64,000 nt of DNA. It comes from Pseudofabraea citricarpa. Its lineage: Eukaryota; Ascomycota; Leotiomycetes; Helotiales; Dermateaceae. The stretch lies in assembly GCA_029641185.1 (NCBI GenBank), contig JAPWGK010000014.1, positions 1,178,001 through 1,242,000 of the forward strand, in the 5' to 3' direction. This document shows, piece by piece, positions 1 to 11,400 of the stretch; positions within the stretch are counted from its first letter, which is position 1, and each line of letters opens with the position of its first letter. The notes below the pieces were generated by a model. It was not told the DNA's origin and searched no databases. It saw only the letters and a program-made list of their open reading frames with translations. Position numbers and translations under genes: made by a program.

Positions 1-1078
1 GTGGCCTATAGTACTCGGTCACAATGCTCACAATGGCGGTGTAAGACTTGTATAACAACAGCCGTACAGCGGCCCCATCTCTATCCTCGATGACATCCTC
101 CCCAGCCTCGCGCCAACCCTCCAGGAATCCCTCGCTTGGTTCCTCCCAACAACTCGATAGAAGCGGATCCCCAAAGCAGCCTTGACTCCAGCTTCGCAGC
201 CCTGTTATCCGGATACTCCTTGGAGGTGTATGCGGGCCACCTGCTTCGGCCTCCCTTTCAACCATCACGTTCATATCCGTCCCAGCATCAAGAATAGTCA
301 ATCGTGGTAAGATGATAGCCTCAAGCCTCCATGCTAGTCTCTGATAATGGGCCCTAATAACTTCGTAAGGTAGCAGGACTGACATATCTTCCCCATCACG
401 GAGAATCCCTTCAAGAAGAGAGTTGAAAGCTGCCGGCCAAGTCTTTGAACCCCTTGGGTCGTTGATAGCCGGACCTGACGCAAAAGGGTCTGACAAAACC
501 TTGCCGACAACACCAAACGTCCCGGATGGTGAGGTTAATGAGGCTAGTGCTCGAGCCATGGAACCAACCTGCTTGTCGACAAGCCGTCGCTCAGACAAGC
601 TCAGGTATATCGACAAGGTGGACAGAGGTGCACCTGATGTAGGCTCAAAGATGCTATAAGGGTACGCCATTTCTCGATTGTTTGAAGAATGCTTGAGGAG
701 CTTGGGAGTTAAGTCAGATAACTGGATATGTGTTTCAGTTGACTGTGAGCTCGACGAAGGGCCCGACACCATAGCCTCCCGCGTGGTATTGGTAATGAAG
801 TGGACAAGTGTTGCTTCGGAGGAGAGAAGAGTTGCCTCTTGCCTCAGCAGTCTCACTGTCAGTGACGGGGCAAAGGAAAGGAGGAGTTGGCGGTCATCGG
901 ACATGTTGAGGGTGTAAAGTCTTGGGAGTTGAGTTGAGGGGATCTCTTCGACAGCACCTAGCGTTGCGTGCGGGATAACGTGAGTTAAGATCTCCTTGAG
1001 TCGTCGGACAGGCAAACTGTACATCAAAGAGGTTAAGGTGGGAGGCCTATTGTTAGATCTAGTAGTAGCAGTAGACAT
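1..1078 (-). CDS. APH-fold phosphotransferase-like protein, 3' end cut off by the window
   Basis: The frame is open without a stop from the ATG at 1078-1076 to base 1, giving 359 codons with no intron needed; the C-terminus lies outside the window. The N-terminal half resembles the N-lobe of fungal proteins annotated as aminoglycoside-phosphotransferase/choline-kinase-like enzymes: VRLLRQEATLLSSEATLVHF, then SREMAYPYSIFEPTSG-type text (here NREMAYPYSIFEPTSG) and LLPYEVIRAHYQRLAWRLE. The catalytic-loop region reads LPRLTILDAGTDMNVMV, with a D and an N that could be the Brenner-loop pair. The following RITGLRSWSQGCFGDPLL is where these families usually have IDFE-like metal-binding acid, but here the acid is replaced by RSWS. 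I infer an APH-fold protein that may be catalytically weak or dead. Substrate unknown. The family call rests on remembered motifs, not a search. Confidence 0.6.
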   Translation of the reverse strand, partial: MSTATTRSNNRPPTLTSLMYSLPVRRLKEILTHVIPHATLGAVEEIPSTQLPRLYTLNMSDDRQLLLSFAPSLTVRLLRQEATLLSSEATLVHFITNTTREAMVSGPSSSSQSTETHIQLSDLTPKLLKHSSNNREMAYPYSIFEPTSGAPLSTLSIYLSLSERRLVDKQVGSMARALASLTSPSGTFGVVGKVLSDPFASGPAINDPRGSKTWPAAFNSLLEGILRDGEDMSVLLPYEVIRAHYQRLAWRLEAIILPRLTILDAGTDMNVMVEREAEAGGPHTPPRSIRITGLRSWSQGCFGDPLLSSCWEEPSEGFLEGWREAGEDVIEDRDGAAVRLLLYKSYTAIVSIVTEYYRP

Positions 1079-3037
1079 GGTGCACCGCTCACGAGGCCCA
1101 GGCACCTGGCAAGTCATGGGAAGGAGGTGCTGTAATTACAAAGCGTGTGTGGGAGCGATGGGTGATGAAGAGCAGTAGTGAGTTCCACTTCCATGTGGCT
1201 GGGAAGCCATTCACGTCTGTACGAGAGGGACCTTTCAAGAAAGCAGGCGAGTGAGGGTGCCGATGCGTTAGCGACGACAAGAAGGCCAGAAGTTGAACGA
1301 GTGACTTGGGCCTTCCGACAAGTGCGATGACAATGGTGGCCGTAGGGTGCGTACCTATGTATATATTTATGTATGTATGTATATGCAGGTCGCGCTGTCT
1401 ACAACAATGTAAGAAGTGAGAAATGGAGAACTGGAGAACTGGCTGGGCAGCGTAAAGAAGGACCACCACCTACGTGCTTCTCGGAAACGAAAGAAGCGGC
1501 GGACAGCAAGTAGATGAGGATCAAGCAAGCCTCTGCGCCGCTCACATGTACGGTACGGTAGGTTCCCCAGAGTTCGTCAACGACAAGGCTGCCGGGGCAC
1601 ACCTGAAAGATGATTTGAGCATCGAGCAAGCGAGCGAGGCTCGGGGGTATTCCTGCTTTGAGGAAACAGTAAGACCGATTGGCGTAGGGGGGGTGACGAA
1701 GAGATGTCAGCCATGAGCCATGGGGGAGGGGGGGCCAGCCACAGCGATGGTTATGGTGGTGGTACCTGGCTACAGTAAGTAAGTACCTTGGGTTGACATA
1801 CACATTGCACAGCGATGCCCGCTTACTGTCCTGTATAGCCCGTCGGGGGAGATAACAGAGCAGGCAGGGCAGGGTGGGCGAATGGCAGCCGGCAACACGC
1901 GAGGCCAGGGACATGTTACATGTTGCATTCATCTTACTTTCCCAGTCTTACCGTGTTAAAATCGCCTACTGGCCACAAACAAGCGAAGGTGCATGGAGGC
2001 TGCATGGAAGGGCGGTGGAAGGAGGAACTGGAACAAACAAACACGCAACTCATCACAACAACTGCGACGACAAGCTGTGGTCTGGGCCTTGGCCGGGTAG
2101 CAAACCAGAGTGCATCATCATCATCATCATCATCACCACGAGAATGAGTACGGTACTCACGAGTCACCACATACTATCCCTCGCTTGCTCCATGTGCGAA
2201 AGTAGGAAAGTACTCGGTATCACATCACATCACATCACATCATCCTCTCTAATCCTCACCTCACCTCACCTCACCATCATGCCATGGCACAGCATTGCAT
2301 TGCGTTGCGTTGCAGTAGCTATCGCCATGGCATCACTGGGGACTTGTTGGGATTGCATTGCTCTCTCTCGCGAGAGAGAGATGAGATGAGGTTCAGCAAA
2401 CCCTGTTCCTGTTCCTGTGCCCCAGCATGGACATCTCGCCAAAATTGGAAGTATGTGGTTAGTCGATGAAGGCTATGTCGCCTCCTGATTGGCCACTGCG
2501 TAGCGAACGGAGTTGTGAGGCTAGTGCTGCAAGGCTAGAGACGTCCTTCCGCGGGTATGATCTTCTCTCTGATTAATATTCATTTTAAAGTCTTCTGCCA
2601 TTTCTTCTAGAACATAAAGCTGCCGCCCTGGAGATCCAAGTCGGAAATCCAAGTCGGAAATCTCTCGGCCCATGTACAGACAATATTACCTATATGCCCG
2701 GCCACGCTCTACTACCGCGCCTCTCGTTCCTTGCAACGTGTTATACATACCACATACCACATGGTGCAAACAAACCCAACTGTCTTGGGATATGTGTCTT
2801 GAGATATATCATTCAGGTGACCTTGGAGGAAGAGTAAATATACTTGTCATACGCGAGGCGTCTCTCCAAGTTAGCTACGAAGTAGGTACCTAGGTAGGTA
2901 GGTAGGTAGTAGGTAAATCGCTCACACATCACACCCACATGGCCTTGATGACGAGGACCGCGAAAGATGAGCTATGACAAGCGGAGACACGAGGACTGGA
3001 ATGATTATCCATCTTATTTGCTAAGAAATATGTGGTT
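1079..3037. other. Intergenic region, promoter of the APH-like gene; microsatellites
   Basis: No convincing coding exon is seen on either strand. The stretch contains an (ATC)n run near 2113-2134, CACAT repeats near 2220-2242, a GA/CT run near 2362-2375, and a (TAGG)n run near 2886-2911. It should hold the promoter and leader of the minus-strand gene at 1-1078 and the 3' region of TAN1. Confidence 0.6.
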
Positions 3038-4373
3038 TTATGCCTCGTCTGTTTTGCCCGCTTCTGGAATCGAATCCACCGTAACGACAGTAGCTTCAAC
3101 TTTCGTTGGTGGTCGACTTGGATAAAGCTCTGCAAGATTGAACCTTTTCAGCGCATCCCAGTCACTGCCGACTACGCTGATGCCGCATACTGTCTAAGAC
3201 TTGATGTTAGCAGATAAAGGACGTGTGATCTGGCAACTTCGCTTTCCGTAGAAGGGATCACCGAAAAGTCAATGGCCTAGACTTACTTGATATATCTCAA
3301 CGATTATGACCTTGTCGGGTTTGGTAAGATCAACTTTGTGTTTGTCACCCACAAGACTCGCAATCTGTCTAATCACAGCATCCCGTTTAAGGGTGTTGTG
3401 GTTCCGTATGGTAGGCCGGATAGCATACTGGCGATTCGATTAGCAGAAGTTGACGCCACAATCTGGAGGATGGTCCGTCAAAACTATAAGGTTATATCAT
3501 GGCTTGTGGAGGGCTAATGGGTAAGAACCTACTGTACACGGGGTAGTATTCTCTGCTTTCTCGACATCATCGCTCGCCAGCTGAAAGTGCTTTCCGAGGA
3601 CGATTGTGCCCAATTCTTCGAGTCCTTTCTCTGTAGCCTTCCCCATCAAAGTCATTGGTGTGAGGCGGTTGACGTATCTACTTCTTCTATGGGCAGAATT
3701 GGAGATGGCATCTTCGCACAATTTGTGGACAAACTCTACTGGTTCTACAGGTGGCTGGGTCTTGAAAAACAAAACGCAGATGATGTCGAGGTGGACCGGA
3801 GAGAAAGTCTTCGTCGCGCCCTTCTTATGAGCCAGAGACGATATTTCCTTTTCAATTGATACCTCGATATCATCCTCCGATCCATCCGCTTCATCCTCAT
3901 CCTCTTCATTTCTGATGTCATAGAAACGCTCAGCACACTGGAAAAGCTCGAGTTAATAGGAGTCTGGACAACACAGAAGAATACTCACATCAGCAAAAAT
4001 TGCTTTAAGCTCTTCCGTTGCTCTACCTTCTTGCCCTCTTGCGCATGTAGCCCAGATTCCAGCATCGCCAGGCTCAATCTTCCCACTCCCCCGGCTAGCA
4101 AATGAAGCCATCTTGGTTTTTTGGTGCGGTGTCTGCCATTTTCCACCAGAGCCTCCCTGAATGACCTGTTAACTTGGCATCTTGCACATCTCCATTCAAT
4201 CGCTTAAAAATAGCAACCGCCCTTGGTCCCATGATGCTCAATCAGATGACCCCGAGATTTTCTAGCATAGTGCAGTTTTGTTGGGGAATTCTCCATACCT
4301 TGCTGCGCTTCGTAGGCCTCGTGTTATCGGCATCACCTCTTTGCAGTTCTTTGCGCTTGTTTGAATCAGCCAT
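3038..4373 (-). CDS. TAN1: THUMP-domain tRNA acetylation cofactor Tan1
   Basis: Tan1 (THUMPD1) delivers tRNA-Ser/Leu to the acetyltransferase Kre33/NAT10 for N4-acetylcytidine formation at C12. Five exons on the minus strand: 4373-4299, 4156(or 4165)-3989, 3937-3533, 3427-3287 and 3193-3038. All junctions are GT-AG and in frame, giving about 314-317 aa (yeast Tan1 is 289). The N-terminus is basic (MADSNKRKELQRG), followed by GGSGGKWQTPHQKTK and GDAGIWATCARGQEGRATEEL. An acidic linker follows. The THUMP core is RSRYVNRLTPMTLMGKATEK...YAIRPTIRNHNTLKRDAVI, ending in DKVIIVEIYQTVCGISVVG. The ATG at 4373 is preferred over the downstream Met at 4111 because the extra residues match the family N-terminus. 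Exon 2 start is ambiguous between two in-frame AGs 9 nt apart. Confidence 0.9.
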
Positions 4374-4954
4374 GATGATTTCAAAGGTCCTCGTATCTGT
4401 TGGTGGAAAATCTGTGCCGGCTTTGGGCGGAGAAAGGAATGAAGAAGCGTAAATCTGGTGAATGAATATAAAAGGTTACGTAATACAAAGTGCGCCGCAG
4501 GCACGCGGCTGGCTAGATACCTTTAACTGGGTGCCTGGATACTTTTACTGCCTTGTGACCTGGTCCAACGATTCTTCGAGTTTATCGGCTTGTTATGAAG
4601 TGGCAGTACTAATTAATATCCTTTATAAATTTATTCGGAATCATGACAACGCTTTCTTAATATTAATACTAAAGGCTGTGAAACTGACTTTCAGTTGAAT
4701 TACTAGCTCTTAGGAACCTGGTGGTCAGATATTTGATAATTCTTCACTAAAACAAGCAGAACATCTTTCATGTTCTTCCTCTTCTTATTTTCTTTATTTT
4801 CTTTATTTTCCAATCTTCAACTTTGAGATTCAGGGAGACATATTCATTAACAGAGATAATTAGTCCTCAACACTTTTTATTTTGCGCCATGCCCCAATCA
4901 AAATATACCTCAACCGTTGCACCTGCCGCTAATAATCCCCATGAGTTAACTAAA
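4374..4954. other. Intergenic between TAN1 start and PDC stop
   Basis: About 580 bp. The part near 4600-4860 is AT-rich with repeated TTTATTTTC runs near 4788-4810. It contains the TAN1 promoter and the PDC 3' untranslated region. No coding exon or structured RNA is seen. Confidence 0.6.
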
Positions 4955-7137
4955 TCATTGCTGCTTCGCATTCGTTCTTGCACTCGCCTCTGCCGTCAAT
5001 TTCAACGCTCTAGGAGCATCATCTTTTGGCATGTATACCTCAACGAATTGAATGTAGTCTGCAGCGTTGAACTTTTTATCTAGGATTAATTCGTTGAGGG
5101 TATCCTTTGTTTTGACTTGGTATGTTTTGTACTGGTTTTCCTTGGCACCAAACACCTTCAGGAGATCTTTGAAGTGCCACTCTGCGATGTCGTTATACTC
5201 TGCATCCATGCCATGGATAAATCGTTCAATGGTGAACCCCTCGTTGCAAATTAAGAAGCTAGCTTGTATTAGCACGATACAGACATTTAGCAGTAGAGCA
5301 CTTACATGATTGGCTTCAAGCCGAGGCGGATCATGGTCGAGACTTCTTGAGCTGTCAATTGGAAAGACCCATCACCAACAAAGAGAACTGTTCTCCTGTC
5401 CGAGCCAGCATCCCTGGCTGCAAGTGCAGCACCCTGACACGCACCGACCGAATAGCCGATACTACCCCAAAGAACTTGACTGAGGGCTGTGACGCCTTTA
5501 GGGAACTTGGTTTCCCAAATTCCGAAGTTGGACGTTCCGGTCTCGGTAACAACAATATCATTTTCTTTCAGAAATTGCCCAATTCTTGGCCAGAACCAAG
5601 CTTGCGTGATCGTCGCAGAATTATCCAGGTTTTCCTCGACTTGATTTTCAACCTTCGGGCCAGGAAGAGCCGACAACTTGCTGATATCAATCTGCTGAAT
5701 AATCTTTCGTAAAACACCCCTCATGTGCACACCAGAATATTCTGAGTACCTGACAACAACATGCGTGCTGTGGAAATCAATGGTGTTCAATTGCGAGGTG
5801 CGATAACTAAATCCAGCTGTGTTAAAATCACTCTAGTGGATGAGATATCAGTATTTTACTATGCTTCAGATTCAAGGCCAGTGCAGCCTACCTTGATGGC
5901 ACCAATAGTGAGAATTAAATCGGAAGATTCAAGTCTTTTCTTAACCTCAGGCTGGCTTCCATCCCCGGCATAGACTCCGCCATAGTTAGGATGTGTTTCG
6001 TTGACAGCACCTTTGCCCATAGGTGTGACAAAAACAGGAAGATTTGTTTTGTTGATAAGATCATGTACTTCGTCAAGAACTCTGTGCCGAATCGCACATG
6101 AGTCGACTAGGATCACTGGATTCTTTGCAGCTAGGAGATACTTCAGTACCACATCGACGACGTAGTCTTCTTTGGCTTGGTCATTTGTCGGTGTATCTAA
6201 GTCCAAGGGTGTTTTCAGCCGCTCGCCTTCAACCTTCTTCTGGACTATGTCTGTTGGGAGTGTAATATAGACAGGTCTGCTTTGAAGCCAACATTCCGTA
6301 AGCGCATGATCGATGAGGGTGGCGGCCTCTGCCGCATTGTTCAATTTGGCCGTGGCACACGAGATCTCTTTGCTCATATCTGAAAATACGTTGAAGTTGC
6401 CATTTCCGAGGGTGTGATGCAGAAGTTGGCCGCCGCGCTGAGAAAGGGTACTTGGGGTTCCAACAATGTGAACGACGGGTACATGCTCGCTGTAGCTTCC
6501 CGCCAAAGCGTTGATGGCTGAAAGCTCGCCGACTCCAAACGTGGTGATGATTGCTGACATACCCTTGACACGGGCATACTGCAAGGCGTTAGCAGATTAA
6601 GGTACTAGGTTTGGACTTTATGGTTCCTCAAGGAATCCGGTATAGCCAATTGTAGACAGCAACCACAATTCCATCCCATTCAACTAGAAGGGTGGTTGGA
6701 ATTACATATGTTCCACCTAAAACTCCATTTACCAAGCCGGCCCATTCACCACTATATGGAAGGCATAGCTTTAACAATATGGAATTATAGCTTTTGTGGT
6801 GCTCAGCGGAATGTGTGATCAAGTCGTGTCAACGACCGGGACGAGAAGGGAATCGGAACGTACTCCATCTGCTGCGTAGCCTATATAGCGTGTCAGACAG
6901 TGAACATATCATAAAGAAGGTGGGATGCAGCCTTGGCGGTTGTGACATACCGGCATTAAGTTCATTAACGTTGCCAACCCACTTCATACCCGCTTTGGGT
7001 ATGTAATCCAGGCAGACCAGATTGTAGTCTCCAGGAACACCATGGATAGAACGTACACCGATCTGGTGCAGTCTCGTGAAAAGGTATTCCGCGACGTCAA
7101 TAGGCTGCTTGAGCTCGGATTCTCGAATATCAGCCAT
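4955..7137 (-). CDS. PDC1: Pyruvate decarboxylase (ThDP-dependent)
   Basis: Converts pyruvate to acetaldehyde and CO2, the first step of ethanol fermentation; cytosolic. Five exons on the minus strand: 7137-6951, 6880-6864 (only 17 nt), 6578-5892, 5832-5306 and 5258-4955. They sum to 1722 nt, 573 aa, the normal length for the family. Active-site residues are in place: GVPGDYNL (Asp equivalent to yeast D28), Glu59 in NELNAGYAADGYAR, His122-His123 in LLHHTLGNG, ThDP/Mg motif GDG at 450-452 with Asn478 27 residues after Asp451, and Glu484 in NEGFTIE. The residue before Asn478 is Cys, where yeast has a second Asn. The small exon encodes GYAADG and is needed to keep the conserved block intact. The promoter is shared divergently with the BCK1-type kinase gene. 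Paralogues in the genome cannot be judged here. Confidence 0.95.
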
Positions 7138-7721
7138 TGGGTGTGATGTTGCAAATGTGCGCTGATAGAAAAATGTTGGGGAGGGAAATTGTAGGTAAAG
7201 CTACAATTGTGATGAGTTGATGATAGGGGAGTATGGAAACTGCTAAGAAAAGCTTCTCAGCGTTTTCTTTTGTACCTACCTCGCGCCCGTTGGTTCCGAG
7301 CGCAGCTGCATAGAGTAGCAGAGAAAACAGCCCACCTCTTCAGCGAGGCCGAGATATTGCGTCATTATACTTTAGAAGGAGAATGGGCGAGCCATACAGG
7401 AGGGCCAAAGAAACCGGGCCGAAGACAAGTCGCGCGGCGTGACAGCGGCACTCGAGTTAGCAGAAGGCTGGCATGAAGTGACATGATAGACACGGGAGCC
7501 ACAGCCGTCGGAGCTGGTCAGGTCGGAAGCCTGCGAGAAGTGGCCTGACGCGTGCAGCCATGAGAATGGAAGAGATACTGTAGAGAGATACCGTGCAAGG
7601 TACGAGGAGGCCAGACGAGAGCGACTGGTTGTGCAATAATATGCATGCATGTGGTGTGGTGTGAGAGATGGGTGATGAAGCTGCAAGAGGGAGAGAAGGA
7701 GAAGGGGGGGCCAAGGGGGGG

Positions 7722-7880
7722 TGATAAAGGCAGATGGAGGGTTGATAAAGGCAGAAAGAGGGTTGATAGTTGCTGGTCGATTATGGATGATGGATAGTGG
7801 TTGATGGAGGATGGAGGATGGCTGATGGCTGATAGCTGATAGCTGATAGCTGATGGACGATGAATGCTGCTGATGGCTGA
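7722..7880. repeat. Short tandem repeats upstream of the MAPKKK gene
   Basis: Two imperfect 21-bp copies built on GATAAAGGCAG (7722-7764) are followed by an 8-bp GCTGATAG/GCTGATGG array (about 7820-7858) and related GATGG/GCTGAT words up to 7880. They are non-coding minisatellite and microsatellite DNA in the putative 5' leader or promoter. Confidence 0.75.
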
Positions 7881-8283
7881 TTATGATTGATGAAAGATGG
7901 TCGATCCTGTACTTCGCTCCAGGGAATCCTTCACGTCCTTGGCGGCTTGAAACCCAGCAACAAAGAAACAGTTACAGATCACGTAGACGCCCAGCTCCTC
8001 GTCGATACCTACACAAAACAATACACAACAGCACGCACATATCTCTAGCGTTTACCATGACACCGACATAAAAAGAACTACTTCGTACAGTACAGTCCGT
8101 ACCGACGCCACACACGGGTCAACCACAGCTTGCCGATCAAAAGAGCCCCGACCAGCCGCGACCGACTATTGTTGTTGTTGTAACCTGACCACCTATACAT
8201 ACCTACCTGATGTAATTGCGACACTCCCCGCCAAAGCCTCAACGCGAAGACTCGAAAGGTCTCTCGGAGGACAGAGACGACTG

Positions 8284-8328
8284 CAGACAGACAGACAGAC
8301 AGATAGACAAGCAAGCAAGCAAGCAAGC
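8284..8328. repeat. (CAGA)n / (CAAG)n microsatellite just before the kinase start
   Basis: A CAGA run (8284-8302) passes into a CAAG run (about 8307-8328). It ends about 80 bp before the ATG at 8407, so probably lies in the 5' untranslated region. Confidence 0.8.
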
Positions 8329-8406
8329 CGGCATCGATCGCTGCGGTCGCAAAGGCGGAAGCTTCAACTGCCTCTCGTCCCATAAAATGCGCAGGATCCC
8401 CGTACG

Positions 8407-11400
8407 ATGACAAGTTCGCGCCCACGATCTCGTTCAAACAATTCCGAAAGAGGCATCCCTTCTCCTAGACATCGACCGCTGACCCCAAGCAAAGACGAGG
8501 GCATCATCCTGAACGACGTTCCCACCTACGCGATTACAAAGTCTTCCAACCTACAAATTCCATTGTATGGAGCTGGCTCGCCATATCCAACTCTTGCATC
8601 CAGTGCTTCATTTGGACAAAGGCCCAGAGCTGCCACTTCATCAGATACCATTCCTCCCCAAGTCTATGCTCCAAGCAACCCTTCGAGACCCTCGACGCGC
8701 TCTGGTCCTTCAGTACCAATGTATCAACCAGGTCAAAGGCACGCTTCGGCGGCTGAATCAACAAGACAATATGTCCCTCCGCCGCCTCCCATGTCTCCCC
8801 CATCTCAGCAGCCACATATCATGTCGTTGCCCCCGCCCCCTCCTCGGCCGATCACGAACCAGTCCCACCAACATCCTGGTGTCATGATTCCCCCTCCGCC
8901 AGGTCCACCGCCAGTCCAGGCAGCTTGGCAAAGTAGTTGGGCACGAGGCCATGATACTAGAGGATTTCCTGCGCCGCCGCCAAACCCTCCTGGCCCTACT
9001 CAATATCAGGCATATAACCCTGGGCAAAATTATACTAGTCAGCAGCCGCCGCCCCTCTCTATACCGCCTCCTCCCACGAGTGATCATCAGATGTCAGCAA
9101 CATATATACCGCATGGAGATTCATTTGGACCAGGTGTTGGAATTCCTGGTTTTGGTAGACAGGAGCCTAGTTTCAATCGAGGGGATAGTTCTGAGTTTTC
9201 TGCCATTTCGGAAAGTTCAGCATCAACGTATCGTAGCTCAGCAGATACGGGCCTTACCACACCTCAAGATGGCAATGGAAGTTACCATCCGGATCGCGAA
9301 CGGTCATATCAAGCTCAAACCCCTCTAGGTCGATACAACAACAACATACACTTGCCAACCAGGGAAGCTCAAGAATATAATTCCCCCGGACCTCCAACTG
9401 CTACAATGTCAAATCCTCAACTTAGTGCCACAACTGGCCGAGGACTGGGAACGTTAAATAGTAGCCACCAACACACTTCCAGCTCTGCCTCGAATACCCC
9501 AATCTCTCCCAATGATGCGGGTAGTCAATGGTCTATGGATCGAGTGCTTTTATGGCTTGCCAGCAACCAGTTTTCTAATGACTGGCAGGAGACTTTCAAG
9601 GCTCTCAGCATTCATGGAAACGTTTTTCTTGAATTGGGAAGTCATCATGGGGGTAGGGGGAATTTTGGCATGATGCACCAGCAAGTATATCCTCGTTTAG
9701 CGAAGGAATGTTCAAATAGTGGAACTGGTTGGGACCAGGCTAGAGAGCGAGAAGAGGGGAAAAGAATGCGTCGCTTGATCAGGGGCATTGTTACCGGGAG
9801 AATATCAGAAGCGAATAGGCCTGCACATGTACGTGCAGAGTCTATATCAACAACAAATCTCCAAAGCGCAGGCACCGAGGGGACTGCAGAGTCATCACCC
9901 AATTTTGGACGAGAATTCAATGTTGTAACTCCCAGTACAGCTGGTGCAGGTGACGATAGCCCTGGCAAGCAAATGTCTTTCAAAGGGCCCGGACCAGGAT
10001 TTAGTACACGAAGATTCTCCAATCCCAGTACCACGATGCCTATATTGACAAGTACAAACCTCTCTGGCGATTCAGAGTTCAGCACACAAAATCGAAGTGG
10101 CTATCGCAATGTCCTCAGAACCCTTGATAGTGCTGACGGCAAGCGCCGTCACAGTCCAAGTGCTAGCAGTGAAACCGGCGAAGGGCACTTTAGAGGACCT
10201 GCACTCCGTATAGATGGCAGCCCAAAGAGCGGAAGTCCCGGAGCTAGTTACTCTGCTCTCTACTCGCCAGCAAACGGGACCCTTTCTGCTTCACCACATA
10301 CCGGTAAATTTGGCCATCGTGCAAGTAATAGCACGGACTCGATTTCGTCCAGCACTGCCATATATGGATCAGGGGTACCTCCTGGGGCAGCACAGGCTCT
10401 CCGAGGTGGTATGGGTGGTGCTATCGGCGAAATGCATCTAGTTCGCAACCAGGACAGTCGTCGCCATGGCGTAGATGGGTCCAGACCTTCGCCATTGGAG
10501 CCAGGTGATCGATCGGCCACAGAGCCTCCCATGTCTGCAAAGGAATCAAAGGGCTTTCTCAACAATTTAAAACACTTCCGCAAAAAGAGGCCAAAAGAAG
10601 ATGGTGTTTTACCTTCACCGGAAGATCAATATCTTGAGTCTCCCACAAGCCCGTCTCTCAGTTTTAAACCACCATTCATTGGAAATGGGAAAATCAGTAA
10701 CTCAAGTGAAACTTCTCTCGATCGACCATCTTCTAGCTTCTCGGTCTATGAAAACGATCGATTTACTCATGGCGGATTTCGTGGGAGAAGGAATAGCCCT
10801 GGCCGGACTTACATTCTGGCTACTTTGGACGGGTGGAATTACCGCATGTGTGATGTTACTGACATTGATTCCGCCCATGAATTGCGGGCTATTGTATGCT
10901 TGAATCTAGGAATCCAAGAATCTGATTTCGCACAGATTTTCCTCACGGATCTAGGCAAAGCAGAACACGATGAAGTCCTAGATGACCAGAAGTTACTGCT
11001 GTCGAAACGAACAAAGGCGGATGCATCAGGAACATTGAAATTTTATATCCGAGCTCCCACCACTTCTGCAACATCTCTGACAGTTCCTTTATCCGCTGGC
11101 TTAGGACCAAATTTTGGGACCAGACTGGGCCTGTCGCCGGGGCTATCACCATCGATTCCTTTGGATGAAGATGCTTATGCCAGACTCAGTGGGACACGCA
11201 GGCGTTCAAGCTCATCGCCACCAAGCTCTCGACAGAACACCATCAAAGCAGCATCCCCAGGAGCTCCAACACGTGATGCCCCAGGTATACCCCCTGTTCA
11301 GTTGACGCCAGCAGATGCAGTACGCGAACGTCTGATGAAATCGTCTCAGGAAGGAGGTGAGAGCCCATTGCCAGAATCAGAAAGGCAGGCTCTCATGGAA

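Larger units (their letters stand above)
7138..8406. other. Divergent promoter region PDC / BCK1-type kinase
   Basis: About 1.27 kb between two start codons pointing away from each other. Rich in short tandem repeats (listed separately). Several short open frames exist but none has family-like sequence or splice support, so I take it as promoter plus the long 5' leader common for MAPKKK genes. Confidence 0.6.

Noticed and set aside
1399..2389. Overlapping frames of 126-177 codons on both strands
   Set aside because: Low-complexity and microsatellite-containing sequence with no splice or family support.
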